Assembly (NCBI RefSeq): GCF_001270065.2
Contig: NZ_LFYT02000018.1
Location: 23,326-87,325 of the forward strand
Length of the DNA: 64,000 nucleotides
Origin: Limnohabitans planktonicus II-D5
GTDB taxonomy: Bacteria > Pseudomonadota > Gammaproteobacteria > Burkholderiales > Burkholderiaceae_C
Direction: 5' to 3'
Below the pieces are notes generated by a model that made no database searches, had not been told where the DNA came from, and was given only the letters and a program-made list of their open reading frames with translations. This document shows, in pieces, positions 1-8,207 of this stretch (its first letter is position 1; each line of letters starts with the position of its first letter). The translations under genes were made by a program, and so were the position numbers.

Positions 1-900
1 GGCTCATGGACCTTTGGTGGGCACACCTTCCGAAGCCATGGCGACTCGGGTTTGGGCGGGGTGGACATGGTGCGTGCCATCACCTTGTCGAGCAACGTTT
101 ACTTCTATTCGCTGGCCAACGAAATGGGGGTGGACACCATCCATGACTTCATGAAGCCCCTGGGCTTTGGCCAGATCACCGGCATTGACTTGCCTGGCGA
201 AGTGCGTGGCATCTTGCCCAGCACCGACTGGAAGCGCAACTACTACAAAAAACCCGAACAACAAAAATGGTATGCCGGCGAAACCATCTCGCTGGGCATT
301 GGGCAGGGCTACAACGCCTTCACCATGCTGCAACTGGCCTCGGCCACCGCCACCGTAGCCAGCGGCGGGCTCAAGTTCACGCCTCGGGTGGTCAGCGCCA
401 TTCAAGACGCGCTCACACACGTTCAGTCATCGGTGGCCGACACAGCGCCGGTCAATCTGGGCTACAACCCCGACCACATCGCTGTGGTGCGCAATGGCTT
501 GGTGGGTGTGGTCACTTCAGGCACCTCGGCCCAGGTATTTGCCGGTGCGCCCTATTTGAGCGCTGGAAAAACCGGCACGGCGCAAGCGGTCACCATCGGC
601 CAAAAAGACAAATACAACGCCGCCAAACTGTCCGAGCACCAGCGCGACCACGCGCTGTACATGGCGTATGCCCCAGCTGAATCACCCAAAATCGCTTTGG
701 CCGTGGTGGTCGAAAACGCGGGTTTCGGTGCCGTGTCGGCTGCGCCCATTGCAAGGCGTGTTTTTGACTACTGGCTCGAAGGCATCTACCCCAGTGAGGA
801 CGACATCGCCGCCACCCAAAAAGGCCAATCCAGCCGCCCCATCGGCACCCCACGCACCAAGCAGCAAGTGCCCCTCCTCAGCACCAAGATCGCCAACTGA
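1..900 (+). CDS. mrdA: Penicillin-binding protein 2 (peptidoglycan D,D-transpeptidase), 3' part only
   Basis: The open frame runs in from the left edge, so the start, the N-terminal domain and the catalytic serine motif (SxxK) are missing and 299 C-terminal residues are visible. The visible part carries two of the three penicillin-binding motifs: SSN at visible residues 30-32 and KTG at 190-192 within AGKTGTAQAV. The local context around SSNVYFYSLA and LPGE is typical of the PBP2/MrdA group that cross-links lateral wall peptidoglycan with the elongasome, acting in the periplasm. A Ser/Pro/Lys-rich tail ends the protein. The gene converges on marC, and a REP-hairpin array fills the gap. PBP2 versus another class B PBP rests on motif context only. 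Confidence 0.88.
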   Translation, partial: GSWTFGGHTFRSHGDSGLGGVDMVRAITLSSNVYFYSLANEMGVDTIHDFMKPLGFGQITGIDLPGEVRGILPSTDWKRNYYKKPEQQKWYAGETISLGIGQGYNAFTMLQLASATATVASGGLKFTPRVVSAIQDALTHVQSSVADTAPVNLGYNPDHIAVVRNGLVGVVTSGTSAQVFAGAPYLSAGKTGTAQAVTIGQKDKYNAAKLSEHQRDHALYMAYAPAESPKIALAVVVENAGFGAVSAAPIARRVFDYWLEGIYPSEDDIAATQKGQSSRPIGTPRTKQQVPLLSTKIAN

Positions 901-953
901 GGTGGGTTCATCCGCAAGGTTTGTTGCGGACAATGGCTGCTTCGGCACAGGCC

Positions 954-1203
954 CATGTCGGGGTCTCCGACCTCCGACCATCGCATACCGTGTCCCCCGT
1001 AGGTCGGTACTCGAAGAGTCCGACGTTGCACATTTGACCCAAAGCGCTGGTTGCAGGCGATGGTGGTCCATCAGGCCAAACGTCGGGGTCTTCGACCGCC
1101 GACCTACAAATACTTTGAATGCCCGTAGGTCGGTACTCGAAGAGTCCGACGTTGGATTGCTTCGGCGCAGGCCTCATGTCGGGGTCTTCGACCGCTGACC
1201 TGC
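954..1203. repeat. REP/BIME hairpin array between convergent mrdA and marC
   Basis: The gap 901-1216 has no credible gene. It holds five REP-like hairpins: a degenerate one at about 954-983, plus-oriented arms at 999-1024 and 1125-1150, and minus-oriented arms at 1082-1107 and 1178-1203. Plus arms read GTAG-GTCGG-t-ACTC-GAA-GAGT-CCGAC, a 9-bp stem with one bulged base. Minus arms have the inner stem GGTC/GACC. The linker between two arms contains a GGC(A/G)CAGGCC block seen in other copies of the family. Position between two 3' gene ends suggests a bidirectional transcription stop or mRNA 3'-end protection (inference). Confidence 0.85.
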
Positions 1204-1216
1204 GAATACTGAGGGA

Positions 1217-1822
1217 TCAATGTGGCCAGGATTGGGCCAGGGATTTCAGGCCGCGGATCAGCATCTCCACCGAGATGGACACCAAGATCAGGCCCATCAG
1301 GCGTTCAAACGCGCTCACCACACGCAGGCCCACCAGGCGCTGAAGACGTTCGGCCAGGAGCAAGACCACGGCGCACACCAGCATGGTCACGCACAGCGCA
1401 GCCACCCATTCCAGCCGACGATCAGGCGCCTGACTGACCAGGAGCAGCACCGTGGCCAGCGCCGAAGGCCCTGCCAACGCCGGAATGGCCAGAGGCACGA
1501 TCAGGGGTTCGGCCATTTGCACCGGGGTGTCTTGCTCAGGGGGTGGAAAAACCATGCGCAGTGCAATCAGGAACAGCACAAGCGCGCCGCCGATTTGCAA
1601 AGACACATCCGACAGGCTCATGGCCTGCAAGAACGATTGGCCGACAAACATGAAGGCCAGCAGCAGGCCAAAAGCGATCAGAATCTCGCGCACGATCACG
1701 CGGGCGCGACGCTCGGGCGGCACGGCTTGCAAGGCGTTCACAAAAATCGGGATGTTGCCCAGCGGATCGGTGATCAGCAGCAACAAGATGGTGGCCGAGG
1801 CAAAAGTGTGTTCCATAGGCAA
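1217..1822 (-). CDS. MarC family integral membrane protein
   Basis: The 201-residue protein has about six hydrophobic membrane segments and the family signature near its N-terminus (LLITDPLGNIPIF, residues about 15-27), followed by a charged loop with PPERRARV. The length fits the MarC/YhgN family of inner membrane proteins (about 200-220 residues). The family was once linked to multiple antibiotic resistance in E. coli, but that role was withdrawn and its transported substrate is unknown. It lies 0 nt from the VOC-fold gene upstream on the same strand (stop of that gene at 1823), so the two are probably co-transcribed. Its 3' end faces the REP array that ends at 1203. Confidence 0.85.
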   Translation of the reverse strand: MPMEHTFASATILLLLITDPLGNIPIFVNALQAVPPERRARVIVREILIAFGLLLAFMFVGQSFLQAMSLSDVSLQIGGALVLFLIALRMVFPPPEQDTPVQMAEPLIVPLAIPALAGPSALATVLLLVSQAPDRRLEWVAALCVTMLVCAVVLLLAERLQRLVGLRVVSAFERLMGLILVSISVEMLIRGLKSLAQSWPH

Positions 1823-2236
1823 TCAGCTCGCGTAAACCGTGTCCAGGCTGGCAAAGCCTTTGACTTCAATCGGGTTGCCAAAAGGGTCCATGAAGAACAT
1901 GGTCCACTGTTCGCCGGGCTGCCCGGCAAAGCGCAAGTGCGGCGCAATCACAAAGGTCATTTGCGCAGCCTGCAAACGATCGGCCAGTGTTTGCCAATCG
2001 TCCTTTTGCAAGATCAAACCGAAATGCGGCATGGGCACCAAATGCTCGCCCACACGCCCAGTGAGGCTGGTCTTGAAGGGCTCTCCCAGATGCAGGGAAA
2101 TCTGGTGCGAAAAGAAATCAAAGTCCACCCAGGTGGCGGTCGAGCGCCCCTCTTTGCAACCCAGCAGGTCGCCATAAAAGCGACGCGCTTCGTCGAGATC
2201 GGTGACGTGAAAAGCAAAATGAAACAAGCTGCGCAT
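1823..2236 (-). CDS. VOC (glyoxalase/bleomycin-resistance fold) family protein
   Basis: 137 residues from the chosen ATG (MRSLFHFAFHVTDLDEARRF). The N-terminal beta-strand with HFAFHVTDLDEARRFYGDLLG and the C-terminal MFFMDPFGNPIEVKGF are the two halves of a vicinal-oxygen-chelate module; His10 in the first strand and Glu near the end of the second half are plausible metal ligands. An upstream in-frame ATG at 2359 would add 41 residues of unconserved-looking sequence, so the start at 2236 is preferred. The substrate cannot be told: the family includes glyoxalases, extradiol dioxygenases and fosfomycin-resistance enzymes. It abuts marC. Confidence 0.8.
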   Translation of the reverse strand: MRSLFHFAFHVTDLDEARRFYGDLLGCKEGRSTATWVDFDFFSHQISLHLGEPFKTSLTGRVGEHLVPMPHFGLILQKDDWQTLADRLQAAQMTFVIAPHLRFAGQPGEQWTMFFMDPFGNPIEVKGFASLDTVYAS

Positions 2237-2363
2237 GCGTCCAAGCATAGCAGCCTGAAGACGGTCAATGCGCAGCGCTTGGTGAGCCGGGAATGCATCT
2301 GGATGGCCACGCTTGGCTCGCGCTGACGCGGATGAGGGCTCGATGACACAGGTATGCACTTCT

Positions 2364-2392
2364 CCTCATTGCGAAGCGTGGCGATTCAGTGT
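2364..2392. repeat. Short degenerate copy of a CATTGCGA...GTGGCGATTC dispersed repeat
   Basis: The stretch contains TCATTGCGAAGCGTGGCGATTC, which resembles a shortened form of the element at 15661-15707. Similar GTCATTGCGAGG...GCAATCC repeats are widely scattered in bacterial genomes. It sits between the VOC gene and the next minus-strand gene. No function is evident. Confidence 0.35.
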
Positions 2393-2766
2393 CACACCTG
2401 GCTGGGGTCGCTCTCCATGGCATCAAACTTCTTGAAGTACTGACGCGCCAGCGCGGCCAATTGCGCATCGCTGGGGTGGTCGGTGGTGATGCTGTCCACG
2501 ATGCGCGCACTGGTGACCGGCTCATGGGCGGTGCACCAAGTGCGAAAGTCATGACGCGCCAGCCCCGGGCCTGTGAGCAGCACTTCATGAGTGCCTTTCA
2601 GGGCGGTGACGATGCTTTGGTAAAACGCCACGGCGTCAACGGCTTTACCTTGGTGTTTGTGGTGGCTGCGCGAATGAATGCGCTGCGCCTCAACATGCTC
2701 ACGGTCAAACATGACGACATGGGCCTCTTGGTGGTCCATCCAGACAATGGCGTGAAAAGTACTCAT
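2392..2766 (-). CDS. Small translation-associated protein (eRF1/host-attachment-like fold, tentative)
   Basis: 124 residues starting at MSTFHAIVWMDHQEAHVVMF. The start at 2766 is supported by an AAGGAAG ribosome binding site just upstream; a longer frame from 2787 lacks one. The text is close to Burkholderiales proteins that databases label translational machinery protein, with the HHKHQGK block and a C-terminal HPSDAQLAALARQYFKKFD. This label is from memory of the family and its function is not established. The fold is predicted to resemble archaeal eRF1 domain-like stress proteins. It follows the DksA-type gene after 22 nt, so the two probably form a transcription unit, which would fit a role in stress or ribosome-linked control. 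Confidence 0.6.
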   Translation of the reverse strand: MSTFHAIVWMDHQEAHVVMFDREHVEAQRIHSRSHHKHQGKAVDAVAFYQSIVTALKGTHEVLLTGPGLARHDFRTWCTAHEPVTSARIVDSITTDHPSDAQLAALARQYFKKFDAMESDPSQV

Positions 2767-2788
2767 GGGACTTCCTTTGTCAATCAAG

Positions 2789-3160
2789 TCAGCGGCGCTG
2801 CTCGGCCACGGTCTGGCAATCGATGCAGCGTTTGGCGGTGGGGTAGGCGTTCAGGCGTGCAGGCGGGATGCTCACGCCGCAGTCGATGCACTGTCCGTAG
2901 GTGCCCGCCTGAATGCGTTCCAGTGCGGCTTCGATGTCTCCCAGCTCGGCGGTTTCGTGTTCGTTCATGGCGAACTCGTCGTCGCGCTCGGAAATGGCCT
3001 GGGCCTGGTTGTCAAAACTGCGCACATCGTGCTCAGCGGCCATGTCGGCGCGCGAGACCAAGCCGCCACGTTCTTGGGCGATGCGCTGCAGCAATTGGGT
3101 GCGCTCATGCAAGAGCCGCTCGCGGTGCAAGGGCAGGGGTGGGGTGTGGGATGAAGTCAT
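2789..3160 (-). CDS. TraR/DksA-type C4 zinc finger protein
   Basis: 123 residues. A charged helical N-terminal half (coiled-coil-like, residues about 10-85) is followed by a C4 zinc finger, CIDCG at about residues 91-95 and CIDC at about 112-115, with the family spacing. Proteins of this group bind the RNA polymerase secondary channel and alter promoter open complexes, as DksA does with ppGpp. It lacks the longer N-terminal region of canonical DksA (about 150 residues), so it is a short paralogue rather than the housekeeping dksA. It is the first gene of a probable two-gene unit with the downstream translation-associated protein. Confidence 0.85.
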   Translation of the reverse strand: MTSSHTPPLPLHRERLLHERTQLLQRIAQERGGLVSRADMAAEHDVRSFDNQAQAISERDDEFAMNEHETAELGDIEAALERIQAGTYGQCIDCGVSIPPARLNAYPTAKRCIDCQTVAEQRR

Positions 3161-3275
3161 GGCTTCATCCTATGCGCCTGTGGCGACGCGGTATTGATGT
3201 GGGTCAACCCCCACTGCCGCGTGACGTCAGCCACGGGCCGGGGTTGATTCGCATCAGGTGCTCAGCCGCACAGAC

Positions 3276-3926
3276 TCAGCTTTTGGCTTTCATGCGTGAC
3301 ATCATCAATTCCATATTGGCTTTGCGGTCAGCATTGACTTTTTGCATGTGGGGGCGCTCGCCCATCATCTTGAGGTACTCACGCGCTGGCAATTCAGCCA
3401 AAAAGTCTTTGCCGTAAACCAGCTTTGTGGCTCCCGAGATCAGGGGCAAGTGCGTGACGGCTGAGCAGTCGGCCAAGGTCAGGCTGTCGCCCGCGACAAA
3501 GGGCGAGAATTTGGCCAGCTTGGCAAAGGCGGCCACGTTCTTCTCGAGTTGAGCAGCGGTTTTTTCTTTCACTGAATCGCTCACCTTGCCGCCAAAGAAG
3601 GCTTCGGGGTAGAGGTTGCGTGCGACCAACTCCAGGTGCAGGTCCAGAAACAGCGCCAATTCACGCACCTTGGCGGCGGCAAACGGGTCGGCAGGCACCA
3701 AGGGGTTTTGGGGGTACTTTTGCTCAATGTATTCCAGCATCACGGCTGACTCGCACACCGCGCCGTCTGCCGTTTTGAGGTAGGGCACTTTGCCCAAAGG
3801 GCTGGCTTGGGCATCTGTTGCCCCCACCCAGGCCAGCTCTTCTTCAAAGGGCGCGCCTTTTTCGAGCAAGGCGAATTTGACTTTGTTGTAGTAGTTGCTG
3901 GCAGAAAAGCCGCAGAGTGTGAGCAT
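3276..3926 (-). CDS. Glutathione S-transferase family protein
   Basis: 216 residues. The N-terminal thioredoxin-like domain begins MLTLCGFSASNYYNKVKFAL, followed by the cis-proline and glutathione gamma-glutamyl site motif (KVPYLKTADGAVCESAVMLEYIE, seen as VPYL and ES). The C-terminal all-helical domain covers about residues 85-216. The start at 3926 is preferred to the ATG at 3944 because GGAG lies six bases upstream. Soluble GSTs conjugate or reduce electrophiles; the substrate is not evident. The gene stands alone between the DksA-type gene and the VWA gene, each separated by about 100 nt. Confidence 0.85.
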   Translation of the reverse strand: MLTLCGFSASNYYNKVKFALLEKGAPFEEELAWVGATDAQASPLGKVPYLKTADGAVCESAVMLEYIEQKYPQNPLVPADPFAAAKVRELALFLDLHLELVARNLYPEAFFGGKVSDSVKEKTAAQLEKNVAAFAKLAKFSPFVAGDSLTLADCSAVTHLPLISGATKLVYGKDFLAELPAREYLKMMGERPHMQKVNADRKANMELMMSRMKAKS

Positions 3927-4026
3927 GGGGGTCTCCAGTTGCATGAAAAAATACCAAAGATTAGCCCATGGTGCGGTGCCAAAGAGTCACCAAGATGCCT
4001 GCAAGCCCATTTCGATCAAGTCTGGG

Positions 4027-5100
4027 TCAGCGTCGAAACCAGCGCATGGACAGGCCCATCGCCAGCAAAGCCATGACACCGGCCAGCGCCGCCAGCAAGC
4101 CAGTGATTTCGGTGTCACGCCGCTCGAGCGTGAATTTGGATGAAAGGTGCTGGTAAATCTTGGCCAGTTCGCTGGCGTTTGTGGCCCTGAAAAACTCGGC
4201 ACCTGTGGTCTCGGCCACTTTTTGCAAGGCCTCTTCATCGACCTTGGCATAAAAAGAAAAGCCCTCCAAACCGGGTATGAAGCCATTGGGCGTGCCAAAG
4301 GCCACGGTGTACACACGCACCCCCTTGGAAGCCGCCCACTTGGCCACCTCGACCGGATCAGGTCCTGTGGTGCGACGCCCATCGGACAACAAAATCACCG
4401 CACCGGCCGTGTACGAACCCACAGGAACTGGTTTGGAGGGCTCTGTGGCCCCCTGCGCAGGACGCTGGTCCAGCGAACGCCCCGCCGGCCCACCGCCTTG
4501 CGTCACCAGGCTGCCCGACTTGAACTCTGCGCCATACAACACCGACTCCAGGTCAATGGCCGATTCGGGCAACAAGGTGTTCAGGGCCACCAGCAAGCCG
4601 CTGCCGGTGGCTGTGCCGCGCTGGAGCTGAAAGCCATCGATGGCGGTCAACAAGGCTTCTTTCTGGTCCGTTACGCCTTGGACCAGCTGGGCGTTGCCCG
4701 CAAAAGACACCACGGCCACGCGCACATGGCCTGGCAGTTCTTGCAAAAAGGATTTGGCCGCCTGCTGGGCCGCGACGATGCGGTTGGGCGGCACGTCTTC
4801 GGCCAGCATGCTGCGCGACACGTCCATGGCCAGTACCAGGGTCAGGTAGTCGGCAGGCAAAGAGATCCGGGCACTGGGTCTGGCTGTGCCCAGCAACACC
4901 AAGGTCAAGGCGCACAAGAGCAAAGCGGGGGGGATGTGCCTGCGAATCCGGTGCCCTGGACCTAAGGCGGGCCGAATCAGGTCCAGGCTGGAATAACGCA
5001 CCACCGCAGTGCGTTTGCGGCGCAAAGCCCGGATGTAGCCCACCACCAACAGGGGGATCAACAGCAATAGCCAAAGCAGCTCGGGCCAGATAAAGTGCAT
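4027..5100 (-). CDS. VWA-domain membrane protein, BatA-like (paralogue of the gene at 8200-9300)
   Basis: 357 residues from the ATG at 5100 (MHFIWPELLWLLLLIPLLVV); a GTG at 5130 is an alternative, and neither has a clear Shine-Dalgarno. Two N-terminal membrane helices are followed by a von Willebrand A domain with a MIDAS metal site DVSRS (DxSxS) and a conserved LLSDG strand, and a C-terminal membrane helix ends the protein. This is the BatA/aerotolerance architecture, in which the VWA domain faces the periplasm. It aligns along its whole length with the VWA protein at 8200-9300, including WPxLLWLL, SRxAAQAAKxF and LQxGTAxGSG blocks. It is transcribed away from the protease-moxR-DUF58-VWA unit. 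The client protein of such systems is generally unknown. Confidence 0.82.
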   Translation of the reverse strand: MHFIWPELLWLLLLIPLLVVGYIRALRRKRTAVVRYSSLDLIRPALGPGHRIRRHIPPALLLCALTLVLLGTARPSARISLPADYLTLVLAMDVSRSMLAEDVPPNRIVAAQQAAKSFLQELPGHVRVAVVSFAGNAQLVQGVTDQKEALLTAIDGFQLQRGTATGSGLLVALNTLLPESAIDLESVLYGAEFKSGSLVTQGGGPAGRSLDQRPAQGATEPSKPVPVGSYTAGAVILLSDGRRTTGPDPVEVAKWAASKGVRVYTVAFGTPNGFIPGLEGFSFYAKVDEEALQKVAETTGAEFFRATNASELAKIYQHLSSKFTLERRDTEITGLLAALAGVMALLAMGLSMRWFRR

Positions 5101-5155
5101 GTTGTGTGGCGTGCAATGAAGTCTGGCCACTGTATCACCGAAGGCCCCAACAACG

Positions 5156-6079
5156 ATGAAACGCGCCGCTCTCTACAGCCGAAAGCCTTCTGCACAAGGG
5201 GCTGACAGACTGCCTACAGCAGCGGCAACAGCGGCTGTCATGCATCCACCCGTGAAGGCTTCCCACAGCGCCAGCCGCATCACCCAAGGCTTGCAGCGCC
5301 TGCCCCTTTGGGCGGCTTTACTGCTGTGCGCCTTGCTCAGCGCCTCGCTCACTTGGGCCCTGACCCGGCAGGTGGGTGCGCCGCAGCGGCTGACTCAGGA
5401 TGACATCAACGCAGCGGTGCTGCACACCCTGAACACCCAAGAGCTGCCTTCGCGGGCCGCCCGTGCCGCGCAGCTGATCGCGCCTTCGGTGGTGCGCGTT
5501 CGCACCCAGGACGAGGACAAGAAAAACCCCAAAGGCGAGATGCAAAACACCGGCGTGGGCTCGGGTGTGGTGATCTCGGAAGAAGGCGTCATCCTGACCA
5601 ACTTGCATGTGGTGCAAGGCGCCAAGCGCATCCAGGTCACTTTTGCCGATGGCACGGAATCGGAAGCACTGGTGATCGGCGTGCAACCTGAAAACGATCT
5701 GGCCGTGATCAAGGCCAAGCGTCTGCCCGACGACCTGCAGCCCGCCACGTTGGGGAGCAGCCAAAACCTTCAACCCGGTGACGAAGTGGTGGCTGTGGGC
5801 TTTCCCTTTGGCATCGGCCCCTCGGTCTCGGCCGGTGTGGTCTCGGGGCTGAATCGGTCGTTTGGCTCCGAGGGGCAAACCATGATGCGCGGCCTGATCC
5901 AGGCCGATGCCGCTGCCAACCCTGGCAACTCGGGCGGGCCACTCATCAACATGGCCGGAGAGGTGGTCGGCATTGTGACCGCCATCCTCAACCCCACCTC
6001 GGCCCGTACCTTCATTGGCATCGTGTTTGCCGCCACCATCGAAAGCGCAGGCGGCGGCATGGGCATGCCGCCATTTTGA
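5156..6079 (+). CDS. Trypsin-like serine protease (S1C/HtrA type) without a PDZ domain
   Basis: 307 residues. A positively charged N-terminus and one hydrophobic helix (about 50-70) would anchor it in the inner membrane with the protease domain in the periplasm. The catalytic triad is intact: His151 (TNLHVVQG), Asp181 (ENDLAVIK) and Ser259 (NPGNSGGPL). HtrA/DegP family members normally carry one or two PDZ domains after the protease; here the chain stops soon after the protease core with a Gly/Met-rich tail (GGGMGMPPF). The gene is 36 nt upstream of moxR and is probably co-transcribed with it, so it may process or police the Bat-type complex (inference). Confidence 0.85.
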   Translation: MKRAALYSRKPSAQGADRLPTAAATAAVMHPPVKASHSASRITQGLQRLPLWAALLLCALLSASLTWALTRQVGAPQRLTQDDINAAVLHTLNTQELPSRAARAAQLIAPSVVRVRTQDEDKKNPKGEMQNTGVGSGVVISEEGVILTNLHVVQGAKRIQVTFADGTESEALVIGVQPENDLAVIKAKRLPDDLQPATLGSSQNLQPGDEVVAVGFPFGIGPSVSAGVVSGLNRSFGSEGQTMMRGLIQADAAANPGNSGGPLINMAGEVVGIVTAILNPTSARTFIGIVFAATIESAGGGMGMPPF

Positions 6080-6115
6080 TTTTTGATGACCCACCCGATC
6101 TGAAAGGCTTTGTGC

Positions 6116-7165
6116 ATGAACCCCTCTGAATTGGCATGGAACCAGGGCCAGACTCCTCCCAGCGCTGCCGTCAACGCCGCGCTGATGGAACGCGTGCTCT
6201 ACGAAGTCAAACGTGTGGTGGTTGGGCAAGACGCTTTCCTCGAACGCATCTTGGTGGCCATCCTGGCGCAAGGTCACTTGCTGATTGAAGGCGTGCCGGG
6301 GCTGGCCAAAACACTCACCGTGAACACGTTTGCAAAAACCGTGAGTGGCAGCTTCAAGCGAATTCAATTCACCCCTGATTTGCTGCCCGCTGATTTGGTG
6401 GGCACGCGCATCTTCAACCCCAAAACCAGCGAATTCAGCACCGTGCTGGGGCCGGTGTTTGCCAACTTGCTGCTGGCCGATGAAATCAACCGCGCCCCCG
6501 CCAAAGTGCAAAGCGCCTTGCTCGAAGTCATGCAAGAACGGCAAGTGACGATTGCAGGCGAAACCCATGCGGTGCCCCGCCCCTTTTTGGTGATGGCCAC
6601 ACAAAACCCGATCGAGACCGAAGGCACCTACCCCCTGCCTGAAGCGCAGGTGGACCGCTTCATGATGAAGGTGCTGGTGGGCTACCCCACCGAGGAAGAA
6701 GAGTTCGTGATCGTGCAGCGCGTGACCGGTATGCCCGCCACCGCAGCGGCCGTGGCCGACACCGCACAACTCATGGCGCTGCAAGCTCAGTGCCGCCAAG
6801 GCTATGTCGACCCGGCCCTGGTGCAGTACGCGGTCAAGCTGGTGGCCGCCACGCGCGATCCGGTGCGCTGCGGCTTGCCCGAACTGGCACCCTATTTGAC
6901 CTTTGGTGCCAGCCCCCGCGCCACCATTTCCCTGATCGAAGGCGCACGGGCGCTGGCCTTTTTGCGCGGTCGTCCCTACGCGCTGCCGCAAGACCTGATC
7001 GACCTGGTGCCCGACGTGCTGCGCCACCGCCTGGTGCTGAGCTACGAAGCCTTGTCCGAGGGCATGACTGCCGATGCGCTGATCCTGAAAATCCTGCAGG
7101 CCGTGCCCGCCCCGAGTAAACCCCTGGACCGCCATGTTCAGCTGGCTGCGCAAGAAGCGAACTGA
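6116..7165 (+). CDS. moxR: MoxR-family AAA+ ATPase
   Basis: 349 residues from the ATG at 6116; an in-frame TTG at 6110 is less likely. The Walker A motif GVPGLAKT spans residues 59-66, Walker B LLLADE residues 118-123, and the MoxR signature ATQNPIETEGTYPLPEAQ follows. The C-terminal lid domain is complete. MoxR proteins are chaperone-like ATPases that work with VWA-domain partners to mature or assemble other proteins. The stop codon lies 32 bases inside the DUF58 gene, so translation of the two is probably coupled. The unit protease-moxR-DUF58-VWA is the standard MoxR/Bat arrangement with the protease added. Confidence 0.92.
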   Translation: MNPSELAWNQGQTPPSAAVNAALMERVLYEVKRVVVGQDAFLERILVAILAQGHLLIEGVPGLAKTLTVNTFAKTVSGSFKRIQFTPDLLPADLVGTRIFNPKTSEFSTVLGPVFANLLLADEINRAPAKVQSALLEVMQERQVTIAGETHAVPRPFLVMATQNPIETEGTYPLPEAQVDRFMMKVLVGYPTEEEEFVIVQRVTGMPATAAAVADTAQLMALQAQCRQGYVDPALVQYAVKLVAATRDPVRCGLPELAPYLTFGASPRATISLIEGARALAFLRGRPYALPQDLIDLVPDVLRHRLVLSYEALSEGMTADALILKILQAVPAPSKPLDRHVQLAAQEAN

Positions 7166-8207
7166 AGCCACTGCGGCCGCTGGCAGCGGCCAGCCCCAGG
7201 CTGCGGTGACGGGTGCGCCCGGCGCAGACACGCCATGGCCCAATGCAGTGCAATGGTTGCAGCGCCTGGAATGGACCGTACTCAAAAGGCTCGACGGCCA
7301 ACTGCAAGGCGATTACCGCAGCCTGTTTCGCGGCAGCGGCCTGGTGCTGGCCGATTTGCGCGAATACCAGGCGCACGACGACGTGCGCCACATCGACTGG
7401 AACGTGACCGCCCGCATGCAGACCCCGTATGTGCGCGAACACCAGGAAGACCGCGAAATCGCCGCCTGGTTTGTGGTCGACCTGTCTGCCTCGGTGGCTT
7501 TTGGCTCGGGCCCCACCAGCAAACGGCAGCTGGCCTGCAGCATCGTGACGGTGTTGTCCAAGCTGCTGTCGCAACACGGCAACCGGGTGGGCCTGATGCT
7601 GTTCACCGGTCAAGACCGTGCCCACAGCGTGGTGCCCGCCCGTTCGGGCAGGCGGCATTTGCTGCACATCGTGCACCAGATGCTGCAGGCGGGCCAAACC
7701 CCAGCAAATGCCAGCGCCGTGCAGACCAGCGCGCTGGGGCCGTGGCTGGCGCAGGCCCAGTCGGTGCTCAAACGCCGCTCGGCGGTGTTTGTGGTGTCCG
7801 ACTTCATCAGCCCCGCCGGCTGGGAAAAACCTCTGGCTCAGTTGGCCCGGCGTCATGAGGTGGTGGCGGTGCGTCTGCGCGACCCGCTGGAGATGGCCTG
7901 GCCTGACAACACCGGCATGCTGCTGGTGCAAGACGCGGAGTCGGGTGAGCAGCTTTTGGTGGATGGCAACGATGCGGCTTTCCGACAGCGTTTTGCTCAG
8001 CAGGCTCAAGAACGTGAAGCCGTTTTACTGGAGAGCCTTTCCCAAGCCGGTGTGGACTGCCTGGAGCTGAACACCGACGAAGCGATGGACCAGGCCCTGC
8101 TGCGTTTTGCTCAGCTGCGCAAACGCGCCAGCCAGTTGAGCACCGGTGGCCGTGCGGCCCCCGTGGGCAGCTCTGCTCACCTTCAAGCCGGGGGTGTTCA
8201 TGCCTGA
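7134..8207 (+). CDS. DUF58 domain protein of the MoxR/Bat system
   Basis: 357 residues. The DUF58 signature is visible: YRSLFRGSGLVLADLREYQ, then HDDVRHIDWNVTARMQTPYV, then a VWA-like strand VVDLSASVAFG (about residues 120-130). Proteins of this group accompany MoxR ATPases and supply a VWA-like, possibly metal-binding, adaptor. The ATG at 7134 overlaps the end of moxR by 32 bases, an unusually long overlap that still leaves both frames clean. The 3' end overlaps the VWA gene by eight bases. No N-terminal membrane helix is seen, so it is likely cytoplasmic or peripheral. Confidence 0.85.
   Translation: MFSWLRKKRTEATAAAGSGQPQAAVTGAPGADTPWPNAVQWLQRLEWTVLKRLDGQLQGDYRSLFRGSGLVLADLREYQAHDDVRHIDWNVTARMQTPYVREHQEDREIAAWFVVDLSASVAFGSGPTSKRQLACSIVTVLSKLLSQHGNRVGLMLFTGQDRAHSVVPARSGRRHLLHIVHQMLQAGQTPANASAVQTSALGPWLAQAQSVLKRRSAVFVVSDFISPAGWEKPLAQLARRHEVVAVRLRDPLEMAWPDNTGMLLVQDAESGEQLLVDGNDAAFRQRFAQQAQEREAVLLESLSQAGVDCLELNTDEAMDQALLRFAQLRKRASQLSTGGRAAPVGSSAHLQAGGVHA

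Noticed and set aside
5318..7285. 655-codon open frame on the minus strand
   Set aside because: Antisense to the serine protease and moxR genes, both with intact catalytic motifs.
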